Source: Pseudoalteromonas undina
GTDB lineage: Bacteria; Pseudomonadota; Gammaproteobacteria; Enterobacterales; Alteromonadaceae
Reading direction: 5' to 3'
DNA length: 64,000 nt
Assembly (NCBI RefSeq): GCF_000238275.3
Contig: NZ_AHCF03000003.1
Span: forward strand, 1,984,001-2,048,000
In this document: one piece after another, positions 26,075-34,869 of the stretch
Position numbering within the stretch: position 1 is the first letter of the stretch
How the letters are laid out: each line of letters starts with the position of its first letter
Program-made: the position numbers and the translations under genes
Notes under the pieces: model-generated
Seen by the model: the letters and a program-made list of their open reading frames with translations, nothing else
Told to the model about the DNA's origin: nothing
Databases searched by the model: none

Positions 26075-26156
26075 TTAATGTAACCCCACGATCGTAGCGA
26101 TTGCCTTAGACTGGGAGCTTTGCGTCCTATGCTTTCGCATAGTTTGCCATTTAATT
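26075..26156 (-). promoter_or_regulatory. Cyclic-di-GMP-I (GEMM-I) riboswitch upstream of motY-lafK
   Basis: Read on the minus strand, the 82-base element shows the diagnostic blocks of the GEMM-I class in order: GGCAAAC, a perfect six-base hairpin closed by a GAAA tetraloop (CTATGC-GAAA-GCATAG), GGACGCAAAGC, GTCTAAGG, and a final GTGGGGTTAC. Outer arms TTAA(A)TG and CATTAA can pair as the P1 closing stem. These correspond to the conserved c-di-GMP pocket and tetraloop-receptor of the Vc2-type aptamer. It lies 97 bases upstream of the motY start. No U-run terminator is seen between aptamer and gene, so control may act on translation, RNA stability or Rho. The 142 bases between it and flhA show no confident promoter. 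Confidence 0.93.
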
Positions 26157-26298
26157 TACTTAAGCATTATTTTAAACCAATATAAAAACTAGTAACTATG
26201 TACAATAAAAACAACAGACTATAGTTAAATATCATTAAATGCAAATATTACTATGTAAAATTCATAGTCAGTTCATTTTATGCTCATTTTACAGTCAT

Positions 26299-28374
26299 TC
26301 ATCCCAACGAACCGAGTATATCTACCCGAATGGTATCTGGAATTTCATTATAAGAAAGAACAACTAAGCTACCCTTAGTAAAGGTTTTTGCGTAACGAGC
26401 TAATAGCGGCCGAAGCTGCGGCACTACAATTAATGTAGGCGTTACCCCTCTTGATTTCATGTCTTCGACTATCATCGGCATTGTGCGTTGAAATTGCCCT
26501 AGTAAATTAGGGTCTACCGCAAAACTATCTAGTACAACTTTGCCAGCCTGCATAGCTTGATCAAGTGAGCTTTGTAAGGTGCTTTCTAGTTTTTCATCTA
26601 AGCTGTAGGCACTGAGTTCATCACGATTACCCATCACCTGTTTTACCAATACTTTTTGCAGTGCGCAGCGTACGTCTGAAACCAGTAAAATCGGATCTTT
26701 AGTTACCTCAACACTGTCTATTAATGTGCCGGCGATAGTGACTATGTCTTTAATACTTATGTGTTCTTTTAGTAGTAAACGAATCACTTTTAGCTGTAAA
26801 TTAGTCGGTAATGCTTTTTCGAAGGTTTCGGCTAAGCTAGGTGAGATTTCTTTTAGTCGCTCATTAAGCTTTTGTACGTCTTCATAACTAAATAGCTCAT
26901 CTAAATGTTCTTTGATCACTTTGCCGGTATGAGTAGCAATAATGGTGCCTAAATCAACCACTGAGTAACCCATATTCAATGCTTGGGTTTTACTGTCATC
27001 TTTTATCCAAACAGCCTCAAGCCCATAAGCAGGATCAGTGGTTAATTCACCATCTAAGCTGCCGTATACATCACCGGTGTTTAACGCGAGTAATTCTTTG
27101 GCGTTTACATTAGCACTTGCAACAGGCACACCGGCTAAGTTTACTTTGTATTCTTGTGGATTTAATTTTAGGTTATCTTTTATTCTGATCTCCGGTAATA
27201 AAAATCCAAGCTGCTCAGAAAGATTTTTACGTACACCTCTTAAGGTTTTTACCAGCTCTTCCCCTTTGTCTTTATCGGCTAAATAAACCAAACGAAAGCC
27301 AAGCTCAACCGATAATTTATCAACATGAGAAATATCTCCCCATTCTAAGTTAGCCTGTTGCTCACTTAAAATAGTGTCGGTCATTTGTTCGGCTTCAATT
27401 AAAGAGTTATCGGGGAGAGAGCGCTGTAATCGCCAAGCAACATAAAATAATGGCGCGGCAAACCCTAAAAAGGCGACAGTGGGCATCCCGGGCACAATAC
27501 CAAGCGTAACCATAATTAATGCAGCAGTAAAAATAACACGTGGAGAGGCAAGTAACTGCTTACCTACTGCTTCACTTACATCGCCTTCATCGTTCATACG
27601 CGTAACAATAATTGCAGCAGCAACCGCGAGTAATAACGAAGGGATTTGCGCAACTAAGCCATCACCTATGGTTAACAGTGCAAAACGCTGAAACGCTTCG
27701 GCTAAGCTTAAACCATGTTGAAAAGCACCAATTGAAACACCGCCCAACAGGTTGATCACTAATATAATTAAGCCAGCTATAGCATCACCGCGTACAAACT
27801 TAGATGCACCATCCATAGAGCCATAAAAATCGGCCTCTTGGGCTATAGTACTGCGTCGCTCTTTTGCTTGCTCAGGGCCAATTAATCCGGCATTTAAATC
27901 CGCGTCAATTGCCATTTGTTTACCGGGCATGGCGTCTAGAGTAAAGCGTGCAGCCACCTCAGAAATACGCTCACCGCCTTTGGTAATAACCACAAAGTTA
28001 ATCACCATTAAAATAACAAACACCACAATACCAACGACGTAGTTACCGCCTATAACCACTTCACCAAACGCTTGAATAACGCGACCTGCCACATCTGAGC
28101 CTTCATGACCATGCAGTAATACCACACGTGTTGAAGCAATGTTTAGGGTTAAACGCATCAAGGTGGCGACTAACAAAATAGTCGGAAATACAGAAAAATC
28201 GAGCGGCTTTTTAGTAGACACAGCGACTAACAATACAATCACCGACAATACAATGTTAAAGGTAAACAATGCATCTAATAGCCATCCTGGTAATGGCAAA
28301 ATAACCATCGACAAAACAGCTAACAGCAAAATAGGAATAGCGGTATAAGGTTGAGTAAAACTGCGCCAGTTCAA
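26299..28374 (-). CDS. flhA: Lateral flagellum export gate protein FlhA
   Basis: A 691-residue export-gate protein. About eight membrane helices span the first 330 residues, with the conserved FHIPEP-type loop region (DAMPGKQMAIDADLNAGLI). The remaining cytoplasmic domain forms the nonameric ring that receives substrates and chaperones. Length and motifs are normal. It is the last gene of the long lafD-to-flhA unit, 16 bases after flhB. Confidence 0.96.
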   Translation of the reverse strand: MNWRSFTQPYTAIPILLLAVLSMVILPLPGWLLDALFTFNIVLSVIVLLVAVSTKKPLDFSVFPTILLVATLMRLTLNIASTRVVLLHGHEGSDVAGRVIQAFGEVVIGGNYVVGIVVFVILMVINFVVITKGGERISEVAARFTLDAMPGKQMAIDADLNAGLIGPEQAKERRSTIAQEADFYGSMDGASKFVRGDAIAGLIILVINLLGGVSIGAFQHGLSLAEAFQRFALLTIGDGLVAQIPSLLLAVAAAIIVTRMNDEGDVSEAVGKQLLASPRVIFTAALIMVTLGIVPGMPTVAFLGFAAPLFYVAWRLQRSLPDNSLIEAEQMTDTILSEQQANLEWGDISHVDKLSVELGFRLVYLADKDKGEELVKTLRGVRKNLSEQLGFLLPEIRIKDNLKLNPQEYKVNLAGVPVASANVNAKELLALNTGDVYGSLDGELTTDPAYGLEAVWIKDDSKTQALNMGYSVVDLGTIIATHTGKVIKEHLDELFSYEDVQKLNERLKEISPSLAETFEKALPTNLQLKVIRLLLKEHISIKDIVTIAGTLIDSVEVTKDPILLVSDVRCALQKVLVKQVMGNRDELSAYSLDEKLESTLQSSLDQAMQAGKVVLDSFAVDPNLLGQFQRTMPMIVEDMKSRGVTPTLIVVPQLRPLLARYAKTFTKGSLVVLSYNEIPDTIRVDILGSLG

Positions 28375-28390
28375 ATTATAACTCCAACAT

Positions 28391-29521
28391 CTAAGGTTTC
28401 TGTAAGTTTTTAGGGATTGTTAATTCAGGTAAAGCTGCGGGTGCTTGCCCACGTCCTTGCTTATATGCTTTTAGTTGCAATACATAGGTCAGTACATAGG
28501 CAACGGCGCTGTATAGGCCGTTGGGCACTTCTTGGTCGACCCGGGTCGAAAAATAAATAGCCCGTGCTAATGCGGGGATCTCTATTATTTCTTTGTTATT
28601 CATACGGGCCACTTCGCGAATTCTCAGCGCCATTTCATCTACGCCTTTAGCAACAACATAAGGGGCTTTAGCCGCTTCTTCACTGTATTTTATTGCCACA
28701 GCATAATGAGTAGGATTGGTCACTATCACATCGGCAGTGGGTACACGCTCTTCAATTTTTCTATTCGATTGCTGATATTGTATTTGCCTAATTTTATTTT
28801 TTATCTCAGGGCTACCGTCTGAAGATTTACGCTCTTCTTTTACTTCTTGGTGGGTCATTTTTATTTTATCGGCAATCTGTTTTTGCTGAAAAGGCACATC
28901 AATAACTGCAATAAAAAGTAGTAAGGTTACGGTGATCATTAACGATAAAAATAACAACTCAATGCCTTGGCCTATCGCCACTTTTATATCTAAGTTTTGT
29001 AACATCATCAGCTGCATCCACAGCTTAGTTAAGAAGGTATATAAGCAAATCGCCAGTAAGGTTATTTTTAGTATTGATTTAAGTAGCTCAACTAACGACT
29101 GTTTACCAAACATTTTGCCTAACCCGGTTAGTGGGTTGAGCTTGCTCATTTTTAGCTTCACGAGTTTTTTTGAAAACACAAACCCGCCAGGTAAACACCC
29201 AGTGATCCACATTGCGCAAAAGCTTAATAATAAAAACGGCGTAAGGGTTGATAGCATATTCATAATGGCGTCGCCCAACGCGATGGGCATCATTTTTTTA
29301 TTATTTATAATCGTATGATCCAGCACCATAGTGCTGTTCATTAAGTTAACAAATAAGCTGTAAAATAAATTGGCAAACCACAATAGCCCAGCAATACTGA
29401 CCATTAATAAAATAGCGGTATTGAGTTCTTTTGAGCGCGCGACTTGGCCGTCTTCTTTGGCTTTTTTTAGCCGTTTCTCTGTGGGTTGTTCTGTTTTTTC
29501 TTGCGAGCTATTTTCAGACAT
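28391..29521 (-). CDS. flhB: Lateral flagellum export switch protein FlhB
   Basis: A 376-residue membrane protein with four helices in residues 30-215 and a cytoplasmic domain carrying the self-cleaving NPTH motif at residues 269-272. FlhB switches export from rod/hook to filament substrates together with FliK. The opening (EKTEQPTEKRLKKAKEDGQV) is canonical. It lies 4 bases after fliR. Confidence 0.96.
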   Translation of the reverse strand: MSENSSQEKTEQPTEKRLKKAKEDGQVARSKELNTAILLMVSIAGLLWFANLFYSLFVNLMNSTMVLDHTIINNKKMMPIALGDAIMNMLSTLTPFLLLSFCAMWITGCLPGGFVFSKKLVKLKMSKLNPLTGLGKMFGKQSLVELLKSILKITLLAICLYTFLTKLWMQLMMLQNLDIKVAIGQGIELLFLSLMITVTLLLFIAVIDVPFQQKQIADKIKMTHQEVKEERKSSDGSPEIKNKIRQIQYQQSNRKIEERVPTADVIVTNPTHYAVAIKYSEEAAKAPYVVAKGVDEMALRIREVARMNNKEIIEIPALARAIYFSTRVDQEVPNGLYSAVAYVLTYVLQLKAYKQGRGQAPAALPELTIPKNLQKP

Positions 29522-29525
29522 ACCG

Positions 29526-30305
29526 CTACCTCATCGCCTGTGCAAAGGTTGTTAGCACATGATACGTTAGCCTTGAAAACGCACTTCCTGTGTACTCTAA
29601 AGTCATAAATACGCAGAAAAACCCCATCAATAGCGACATAGGGAAACCCAATACAAAAATATTTAATGACGGCGCCGCCCTACTTGCTACACCAAAGGTT
29701 AAGTTAACCAATAACATGGCGACTATCCCTGGTAGCGACAGCAATAAAGCAGAGGAAAACATCCACGCAAACAACATAATAATCGCCTGAATATCAAACT
29801 CATAAATACTGCGACCAATCGGAAAGCTATGAAAGCTCTCTACCATAACTTGTAGAGTTATTAAGTGACCATCTGCGGCAAAAAACAGTAATGCACACAT
29901 AATCCAAAATAACTGTCCCAATAATGCCACTTGGTTACCACTACCGGGGTCCATAACAAGCGCCATTGATAAACCCATCTGCATGGATAAGATCAGCCCT
30001 ATCATTGCCATTACTTCAAACAAAATACGCAGCGATAACCCCATCATTACCCCAAAAATAATTTGCTCGAAGGTTAAGATGGCGGCATCTAAAGAAAACA
30101 AGTCAATAGCAGGTGCAAGTGGTAACTGCGGAGCAACTAAAAAAGCCAACATCATAGACACTAAAATACGAGAGCGCGGCGTTACTGCCGGACTGTCAAA
30201 TACCGGCATAGACCATAAAAGTGCAGAAAAACGTACAAATGGCCACCAAAGCGTGCCCATCCAGCTGACTAAGTCAGTAGACGTTAAAGCAAGTAATGAG
30301 CTCAA
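29526..30305 (-). CDS. fliR: Lateral flagellum export protein FliR
   Basis: A 259-residue membrane protein of the export gate, with about six hydrophobic helices (WPFVRFSALLWSMPVFDSP at the start, FVLGFPMSLLMGFF near the end). The start is a TTG that overlaps the stop of fliQ (TTGA); GGAG sits 7 bases upstream, which supports this non-ATG start. Confidence 0.94.
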   Translation of the reverse strand: MSSLLALTSTDLVSWMGTLWWPFVRFSALLWSMPVFDSPAVTPRSRILVSMMLAFLVAPQLPLAPAIDLFSLDAAILTFEQIIFGVMMGLSLRILFEVMAMIGLILSMQMGLSMALVMDPGSGNQVALLGQLFWIMCALLFFAADGHLITLQVMVESFHSFPIGRSIYEFDIQAIIMLFAWMFSSALLLSLPGIVAMLLVNLTFGVASRAAPSLNIFVLGFPMSLLMGFFCVFMTLEYTGSAFSRLTYHVLTTFAQAMR

Positions 30306-30571
30306 CCAAATACTCCAGGTAACATAAATTTGAGCTTATCAAACCAATCAATCAAAATTTGTAGCATCCAATGCCCCGCAAACACCACCATTAATAAGGT
30401 TAATAACATACGTGGTAAGAACGTTAGGGTTTGCTCTTGAATAGAGGTCGCACCTTGAATAATGGCCACCACAATACCTAGTATTAAACCCGGCACAATT
30501 AAGACTAAAATCAGTTTTATAATGGTATAAACCGCGCTTGAAATAAGCTCTACCGACATTTCTGGGGTCAT
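30302..30571 (-). CDS. fliQ: Lateral flagellum export protein FliQ
   Basis: An 89-residue export-gate protein with two membrane helices (VYTIIKLILVLIVPGLILGI and LLTLLMVVFAGHWML) and the family phrase ATSIQEQTLTFLPR. Its ATG overlaps the stop of fliP by four bases (ATGA). Confidence 0.96.
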   Translation of the reverse strand: MTPEMSVELISSAVYTIIKLILVLIVPGLILGIVVAIIQGATSIQEQTLTFLPRMLLTLLMVVFAGHWMLQILIDWFDKLKFMLPGVFG

Positions 30572-31320
30572 GGTGACATTCCAAATGTTGCTGCCAGCGT
30601 ACCTGCTATCATTGACCAGCCATCGGCAAGTACAAACACCATTAACTTAAACGGTAAGCTAATGATCAGCGGTGATAGCATCATCATACCCATAGACATC
30701 AGCACACTACTGACAACTAAATCTATAATTAAAAAAGGAATAAACAACATAAAGCCAATTTGAAAAGCGGTAGTAAGCTCACTTAATACAAACGCAGGCA
30801 TTAATACTTCAAACGGAATCTCTTGCGCGGTGAGTGTAGTTGGCTCATTGGCAATTAATAACACTTGGCGTAATTCACTTTCGCGAGTTTGTCTAAGCAT
30901 AAAAGCACGCAAAGGTTTTTCTGCAGTGAGTAAAGCTTCCTCTAATCCTATGGTTTGCTGCTGAAAAGGCGTATATGCATTTTGGTAAATATCCTGCCAA
31001 ACTGGTCGCATAATCAACATAGTGAGCATCAGTGAGATGCCAATCAAAATTTTATTCGGTGGGCTTTGTTGTAACCCCATAGCTTGGCGCAAAATTGCCA
31101 ATACAATGATGATTCTGGTAAACGACGTTAAAACCATCAATAGCGCAGGTAATAAGCTCAATACCGTCATTAGCAAAAGTATTTGCAATTTAACGCTATA
31201 GTCTTGCCCGTCGGCCGTATCTTTTAGAGAAAACAGCGTAAGTTCTTCCGCATTTAGCCAGCTTGGTAAAAACATCATGATCAACAGTAGGCTAACTTTA
31301 AAAATTACGCGTTTATTCAT
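30568..31320 (-). CDS. fliP: Lateral flagellum export protein FliP
   Basis: A 250-residue export-gate protein with a cleavable signal peptide (VSLLLIMMFLPSWLNA) and FliP hallmarks: TSFTRIIIVLAILRQAMGLQQSPPN (split) and SVLMSMGMMMLSPLIISLPFKLMVFVLADGW (split). ATG 31320 was chosen because it follows the fliN stop by 4 bases and directly begins the signal peptide; a TTG at 31356 would overlap fliN. FliO is absent, as in other compact lateral systems. Confidence 0.95.
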   Translation of the reverse strand: MNKRVIFKVSLLLIMMFLPSWLNAEELTLFSLKDTADGQDYSVKLQILLLMTVLSLLPALLMVLTSFTRIIIVLAILRQAMGLQQSPPNKILIGISLMLTMLIMRPVWQDIYQNAYTPFQQQTIGLEEALLTAEKPLRAFMLRQTRESELRQVLLIANEPTTLTAQEIPFEVLMPAFVLSELTTAFQIGFMLFIPFLIIDLVVSSVLMSMGMMMLSPLIISLPFKLMVFVLADGWSMIAGTLAATFGMSP

Positions 31321-31324
31321 TTGT

Positions 31325-31657
31325 TTACTGATCCTTTGCGGTATCTGTTTGAGCAAATTTCAAACCATACTGCCCTTCAACCATTACCACTTCTGCTTTA
31401 GCAAAAAATACCCCATTAACTTTTACATCAAGCGCTTCACCGGCTACTTTGTCTAGCTTAAGCACATCGCCTTCTTTGGCTTGGCTAAGCTCGCCTAAAG
31501 TAATTTCAGTACTTGCTACTTCAAGAGTGACGAGTAAAGGAACATCTTGAAAAAATGACATATTTCCTTCGTTAGTTTTATTAGCAGATTTATCATCAAA
31601 TCCATCAAAAGCATCAAGCTCTAAGCCCGCCAAGGCGCTATCAAGGTTCTCGTTCAT
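31325..31657 (-). CDS. fliN: Lateral flagellar switch protein FliN
   Basis: A 110-residue C-ring protein. The SpoA/FliN domain occupies residues 40-105 (VPLLVTLEVASTEITLGEL, LDKVAGEALDVKVNGVFFAKAEVVMVEGQYGLKF, split). It binds FliM and the export ATPase complex. It lies 3 bases after fliM. Confidence 0.94.
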   Translation of the reverse strand: MNENLDSALAGLELDAFDGFDDKSANKTNEGNMSFFQDVPLLVTLEVASTEITLGELSQAKEGDVLKLDKVAGEALDVKVNGVFFAKAEVVMVEGQYGLKFAQTDTAKDQ

Positions 31658-31660
31658 AAT

Positions 31661-32566
31661 TTAGTTACTCGTTGTATTGTTTGATAATTGTGTGATTTGA
31701 AATGCTAAGCCAGTCTCTTGCTCAACAACTTGGCCTTTGAATATTTGTTTATGACCTAGGTTAAATAGTGCAGCTTCATTAAGTTCAATTGGTAATACCC
31801 CGCCGGCTACACAGGCCTTTAATTGCTTTAAAGTGACTTTTTTCTTCGCCATTTCAATCTGACCTTGCACCGCAAACTGTGCCCACATCTCAGTATTGAG
31901 TGTTTCGTTATTTGCTGAATCTTGCTCGCTATCAGCTGCGCAAAAAAAGCTAATTGGCAGCCATAAAAACCAACTTATTACTTGGTTTTCTAATATAAAC
32001 CGCACTTTAAAGGCTAAATATTGTAATGCTTCAGGTAAGGCATGAGACTTTTGTATCTCACCTAATAACGCTGAGCGTTCTCTAAATAATAAGCCTTGAA
32101 TGCCCTGCACTTGGCGCTGTAGTAAGCGACCACAAATACGGCTTTCTGTTGAGCTTAATTCGTTATTCACCTCATCAGAGACTTGCTCTGTGCTGTTCAC
32201 ATTATTAAATTGCCCACCTAAGCATAAATCCGCTGTTTTATATGCACTTTGATAATCAAGCGCTAAATAGGCCTCACCTTGAGTAGGGGCAAATAAAGGG
32301 CAGGCAAGAAATATCCTTGAGGATTCTTTAAACCAACTGCTAATAACCGAATGCGAACAAGGCGAAATTTCTACATCAAAACGGCTGTCGTTAAATAATT
32401 GGGCTAGCTCTAACTCCAAAGTTTTACGAATATTAACGTTTATATGCGCTGCTTTTTGTTGTGCTTGTTCATATGCTCTTTGCTCAAGCGTGAGTGCAAA
32501 TGGCGTAATATGCTCAGAATCTTTCGCTTTAATTAACTTTGTTTTAGCGTTTAACGTTTTACTCAT
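31661..32566 (-). CDS. fliM: Lateral flagellar switch protein FliM
   Basis: A 301-residue C-ring protein. The C-terminal SpoA domain is clear (VQGQIEMAKKKVTLKQLKACVAGGVLPIEL, split), and the middle domain is weakly conserved. The N-terminus does not contain the LSQxEIDxLL motif that binds phospho-CheY in most FliM proteins; residues 1-30 are Lys/Thr/Glu-rich instead. The call rests on the SpoA domain and on the position before fliN. A PilZ gene ends 33 bases upstream. Confidence 0.85.
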   Translation of the reverse strand: MSKTLNAKTKLIKAKDSEHITPFALTLEQRAYEQAQQKAAHINVNIRKTLELELAQLFNDSRFDVEISPCSHSVISSWFKESSRIFLACPLFAPTQGEAYLALDYQSAYKTADLCLGGQFNNVNSTEQVSDEVNNELSSTESRICGRLLQRQVQGIQGLLFRERSALLGEIQKSHALPEALQYLAFKVRFILENQVISWFLWLPISFFCAADSEQDSANNETLNTEMWAQFAVQGQIEMAKKKVTLKQLKACVAGGVLPIELNEAALFNLGHKQIFKGQVVEQETGLAFQITQLSNNTTSN

Positions 32567-32599
32567 ACCACTGTTTTTCCTGATTCATTTATATTCAGC

Positions 32600-32998
32600 T
32601 TATGTTCGTTTTTTTGCTTTTTTCAATTGGGCTTGTAGCTGTAAACGATTAACTATATCGCTGCGTAAGCGCTCATTTTTGCTTATCCACTCAACCCCTA
32701 AAAACATTAATTTTTCACTCACTGCACGGCGATACATCACCTTGCCAGCCAATCGATTGGTTTTATCAAACACCACAATAATTTTATTGGGGATCGTCTT
32801 TTCAGCAGGTACTAATAACCCCACACCGCCCACGCTAATGTCTTTTGCCACACCATGGCATAGTGAAATATCAATAAAACAACGGCGTAATAACTGCACG
32901 CCTACTCCGCCAAGCTGAACTGACTCAGGCTCGTAATTATCTTTAAGGTTTAAGTTCCATCTTTTGTAACTTCGTTTGGTGTCTGGTTGGTTACTCAT
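32600..32998 (-). CDS. PilZ-domain c-di-GMP-binding protein in the flagellar cluster
   Basis: A 132-residue soluble protein with a single PilZ-like domain. It has RxxxR at R9/R13 and the DxSxxG motif (DISVGG, residues 53-58), the two c-di-GMP contact motifs, although the spacing between them is longer than usual. It ends in a Lys/Arg-rich helix. ATG 32998 was chosen: GAAGAGAA precedes it and it overlaps the end of motB by eight bases. It lies between the stator gene motB and fliM, which suggests a YcgR-like brake or stator/rotor modulator (inference). Alternatively it could act in transcription. Confidence 0.82.
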   Translation of the reverse strand: MSNQPDTKRSYKRWNLNLKDNYEPESVQLGGVGVQLLRRCFIDISLCHGVAKDISVGGVGLLVPAEKTIPNKIIVVFDKTNRLAGKVMYRRAVSEKLMFLGVEWISKNERLRSDIVNRLQLQAQLKKAKKRT

Positions 32999-33989
32999 AA
33001 TTCTCTTCAAGACGTAGCACGGGTTTGTTAGCCGTTGCCGCACCAGCCGCTTTTTTTATAGGATTGTTAATGTTGCTATCATCAAATAATTGGTTAAATT
33101 TATCCTGAGCATCTTTGGTTAAGATCAGCAGTTCAACACGTCTGTTTTCGCTGGCTTTTTTATTTTCTTTATTAATTGGTCGATTTGATGAAAACGCATT
33201 TACTTGAAGCACCTGACTTGATGGCATTCCGCCCATAGTCATTACTTTTCTTGCTTGCTGCGCTCTATCGCCAGAAATGTCCCAATTACGAGAGCTGCCA
33301 TCAACAAATAAGCTGGCATCGCTGTGCCCAGAAATAATGATTTTGTTATTAATGTCTTTAACTAATCCGCCAAGGTATAGAAACAGATCTTCAAAAAATG
33401 GAGTCATTTGCGACTTTGAGCGTTCAAACATTTGGTGGTGCTTGTCATCTCTAATGATCACTCTGAGCCCCAAGGGCACTTCTTCAACTAGTAAGTTATT
33501 TTTTAGTAACTCTTCTTTACTGAGTTCATCAATACTTTCCAGTAATAAGCTCAGCTCAGATAAAGCTTCAAATTGGCTATCAATCGCTGAATTTAACTTC
33601 TCGCCTTGCCCTGCTTTAGGCTCAACGGTGCCATCGGGCACTTGTAATACTTCACTCATTCCAGGTTTTGGAGAGTCCGGAGGCGTAATTCCCGACTCTA
33701 AGTGCTTAATTACAGAAGGAGAACCCCCTAAATCAACGGGGAATGGGCTGTTTTGAGGATCAAAAATAGCGGGGCCACCATCAAAAATTGAGTGAGTTCG
33801 CATATAGTGTGCTATTTCTTCACGCTCAGATTCATTGGTGATCGCCATGATCCACATCACCATAAAAAACGCCATCATCGCCAAAGTAAAATCGGCAAAG
33901 GCAACCTTCCAAGCACCACCATGAGGCTTTTCGGTTGCTCTTCTACGAGAGCGTTTGATGACGATTTCTTGATTTTTGTTTTCCATCAT
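32991..33989 (-). CDS. motB: Lateral flagellar stator MotB (LafU)
   Basis: A 332-residue stator subunit. A single membrane helix begins near residue 28 (AFADFTLAMMAFFMVMWIM) with the ion-binding D33; the C-terminal OmpA-like domain (IIISGHSDASLF, then NRRVELLIL) binds peptidoglycan. The basic N-terminal tail (IKRSRRRATEKPHGGAWK) matches LafU and proton-type MotB. It starts one base within the stop of motA and is followed by the PilZ gene with an eight-base overlap. Confidence 0.93.
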   Translation of the reverse strand: MMENKNQEIVIKRSRRRATEKPHGGAWKVAFADFTLAMMAFFMVMWIMAITNESEREEIAHYMRTHSIFDGGPAIFDPQNSPFPVDLGGSPSVIKHLESGITPPDSPKPGMSEVLQVPDGTVEPKAGQGEKLNSAIDSQFEALSELSLLLESIDELSKEELLKNNLLVEEVPLGLRVIIRDDKHHQMFERSKSQMTPFFEDLFLYLGGLVKDINNKIIISGHSDASLFVDGSSRNWDISGDRAQQARKVMTMGGMPSSQVLQVNAFSSNRPINKENKKASENRRVELLILTKDAQDKFNQLFDDSNINNPIKKAAGAATANKPVLRLEENYE

Positions 33990-34852
33990 TAAGCCGCCTT
34001 GTTAGTAATCCACTCTTCCATGGTGGTAAAGGTCGGTTTAATTTCTTCATTAATTAATTTTCGGCCTGAATCAGTCGCCACAATAGGCACATGCCCTTTA
34101 GCATGCGCCACTAACATGGCACGCACACATTCAAACATTGCCACTTGTTTTTTTACATACTGCTCCATCGCTGAGGCAAGGGGTGCAATTAAACAGTAAC
34201 AAGCAAAAATACCAATAAAAGTACCCACCAACGCCGCTGCTACATGGTAGCCAATTTCACTTAAAGGTCCATCAAGATGCTGCATGGTAATAATAATGCC
34301 GCCAACCGCTGCTAAAATACCAAAACCTGGCATAGCTTCAGCTATATTAGCAAGTGAATGAGAAGGTTTAAGACGTTGCTCTTCAATGGTATAAATCTCT
34401 TGCTCTAACATGGCATCAAAGTCATGAGAGTTTATTTTTCCCATACTAAATAAACGTAAGTTATCGCAAATAAAAGTAACTAGCTGTGGGAACTCATACA
34501 CTTTAGGGTAGGCAAGAAAAATAGAACTGGTTTCTGGGTTTTCAACATGCTCATCTAATCCTTTAATGCCTTTCACTCTGGCTAAGTCTAATAAAGAGTA
34601 AATAACGAGTAGTAAGTCATGGTACAGCTCAGACGTATCGGTTCCTTTACCACTAATAAATTGATACTTTAATTGCGATAGCATTTCTGTCAGTACATAC
34701 TTTGAATTACCCACAATTAGCGCCCCTAAACCTGCGCCAAAAATAATTAAAAACTCGTATGGCTGCCACATAGTGGCAATGTTGCCGCCCGCAAACGCAA
34801 AACCACCTAATACTGTTGCAAGTACTACTATTAACCCTATAACTCTTTGCAT
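33989..34852 (-). CDS. motA: Lateral flagellar stator MotA (LafT)
   Basis: A 287-residue, four-helix membrane protein. The opening (LIVVLATVLGGFAFAGGNI) and the last helices (GGIIITMQHLDGPLSEIGYHVAAALVG, split, and GTFIGIFACYCLIAPLA) resemble enteric MotA and LafT rather than PomA, pointing to proton-driven rotation. It lies 17 bases after lafS. Confidence 0.94.
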   Translation of the reverse strand: MQRVIGLIVVLATVLGGFAFAGGNIATMWQPYEFLIIFGAGLGALIVGNSKYVLTEMLSQLKYQFISGKGTDTSELYHDLLLVIYSLLDLARVKGIKGLDEHVENPETSSIFLAYPKVYEFPQLVTFICDNLRLFSMGKINSHDFDAMLEQEIYTIEEQRLKPSHSLANIAEAMPGFGILAAVGGIIITMQHLDGPLSEIGYHVAAALVGTFIGIFACYCLIAPLASAMEQYVKKQVAMFECVRAMLVAHAKGHVPIVATDSGRKLINEEIKPTFTTMEEWITNKAA

Positions 34853-34869
34853 TCTTTATTCCTTAGGTA

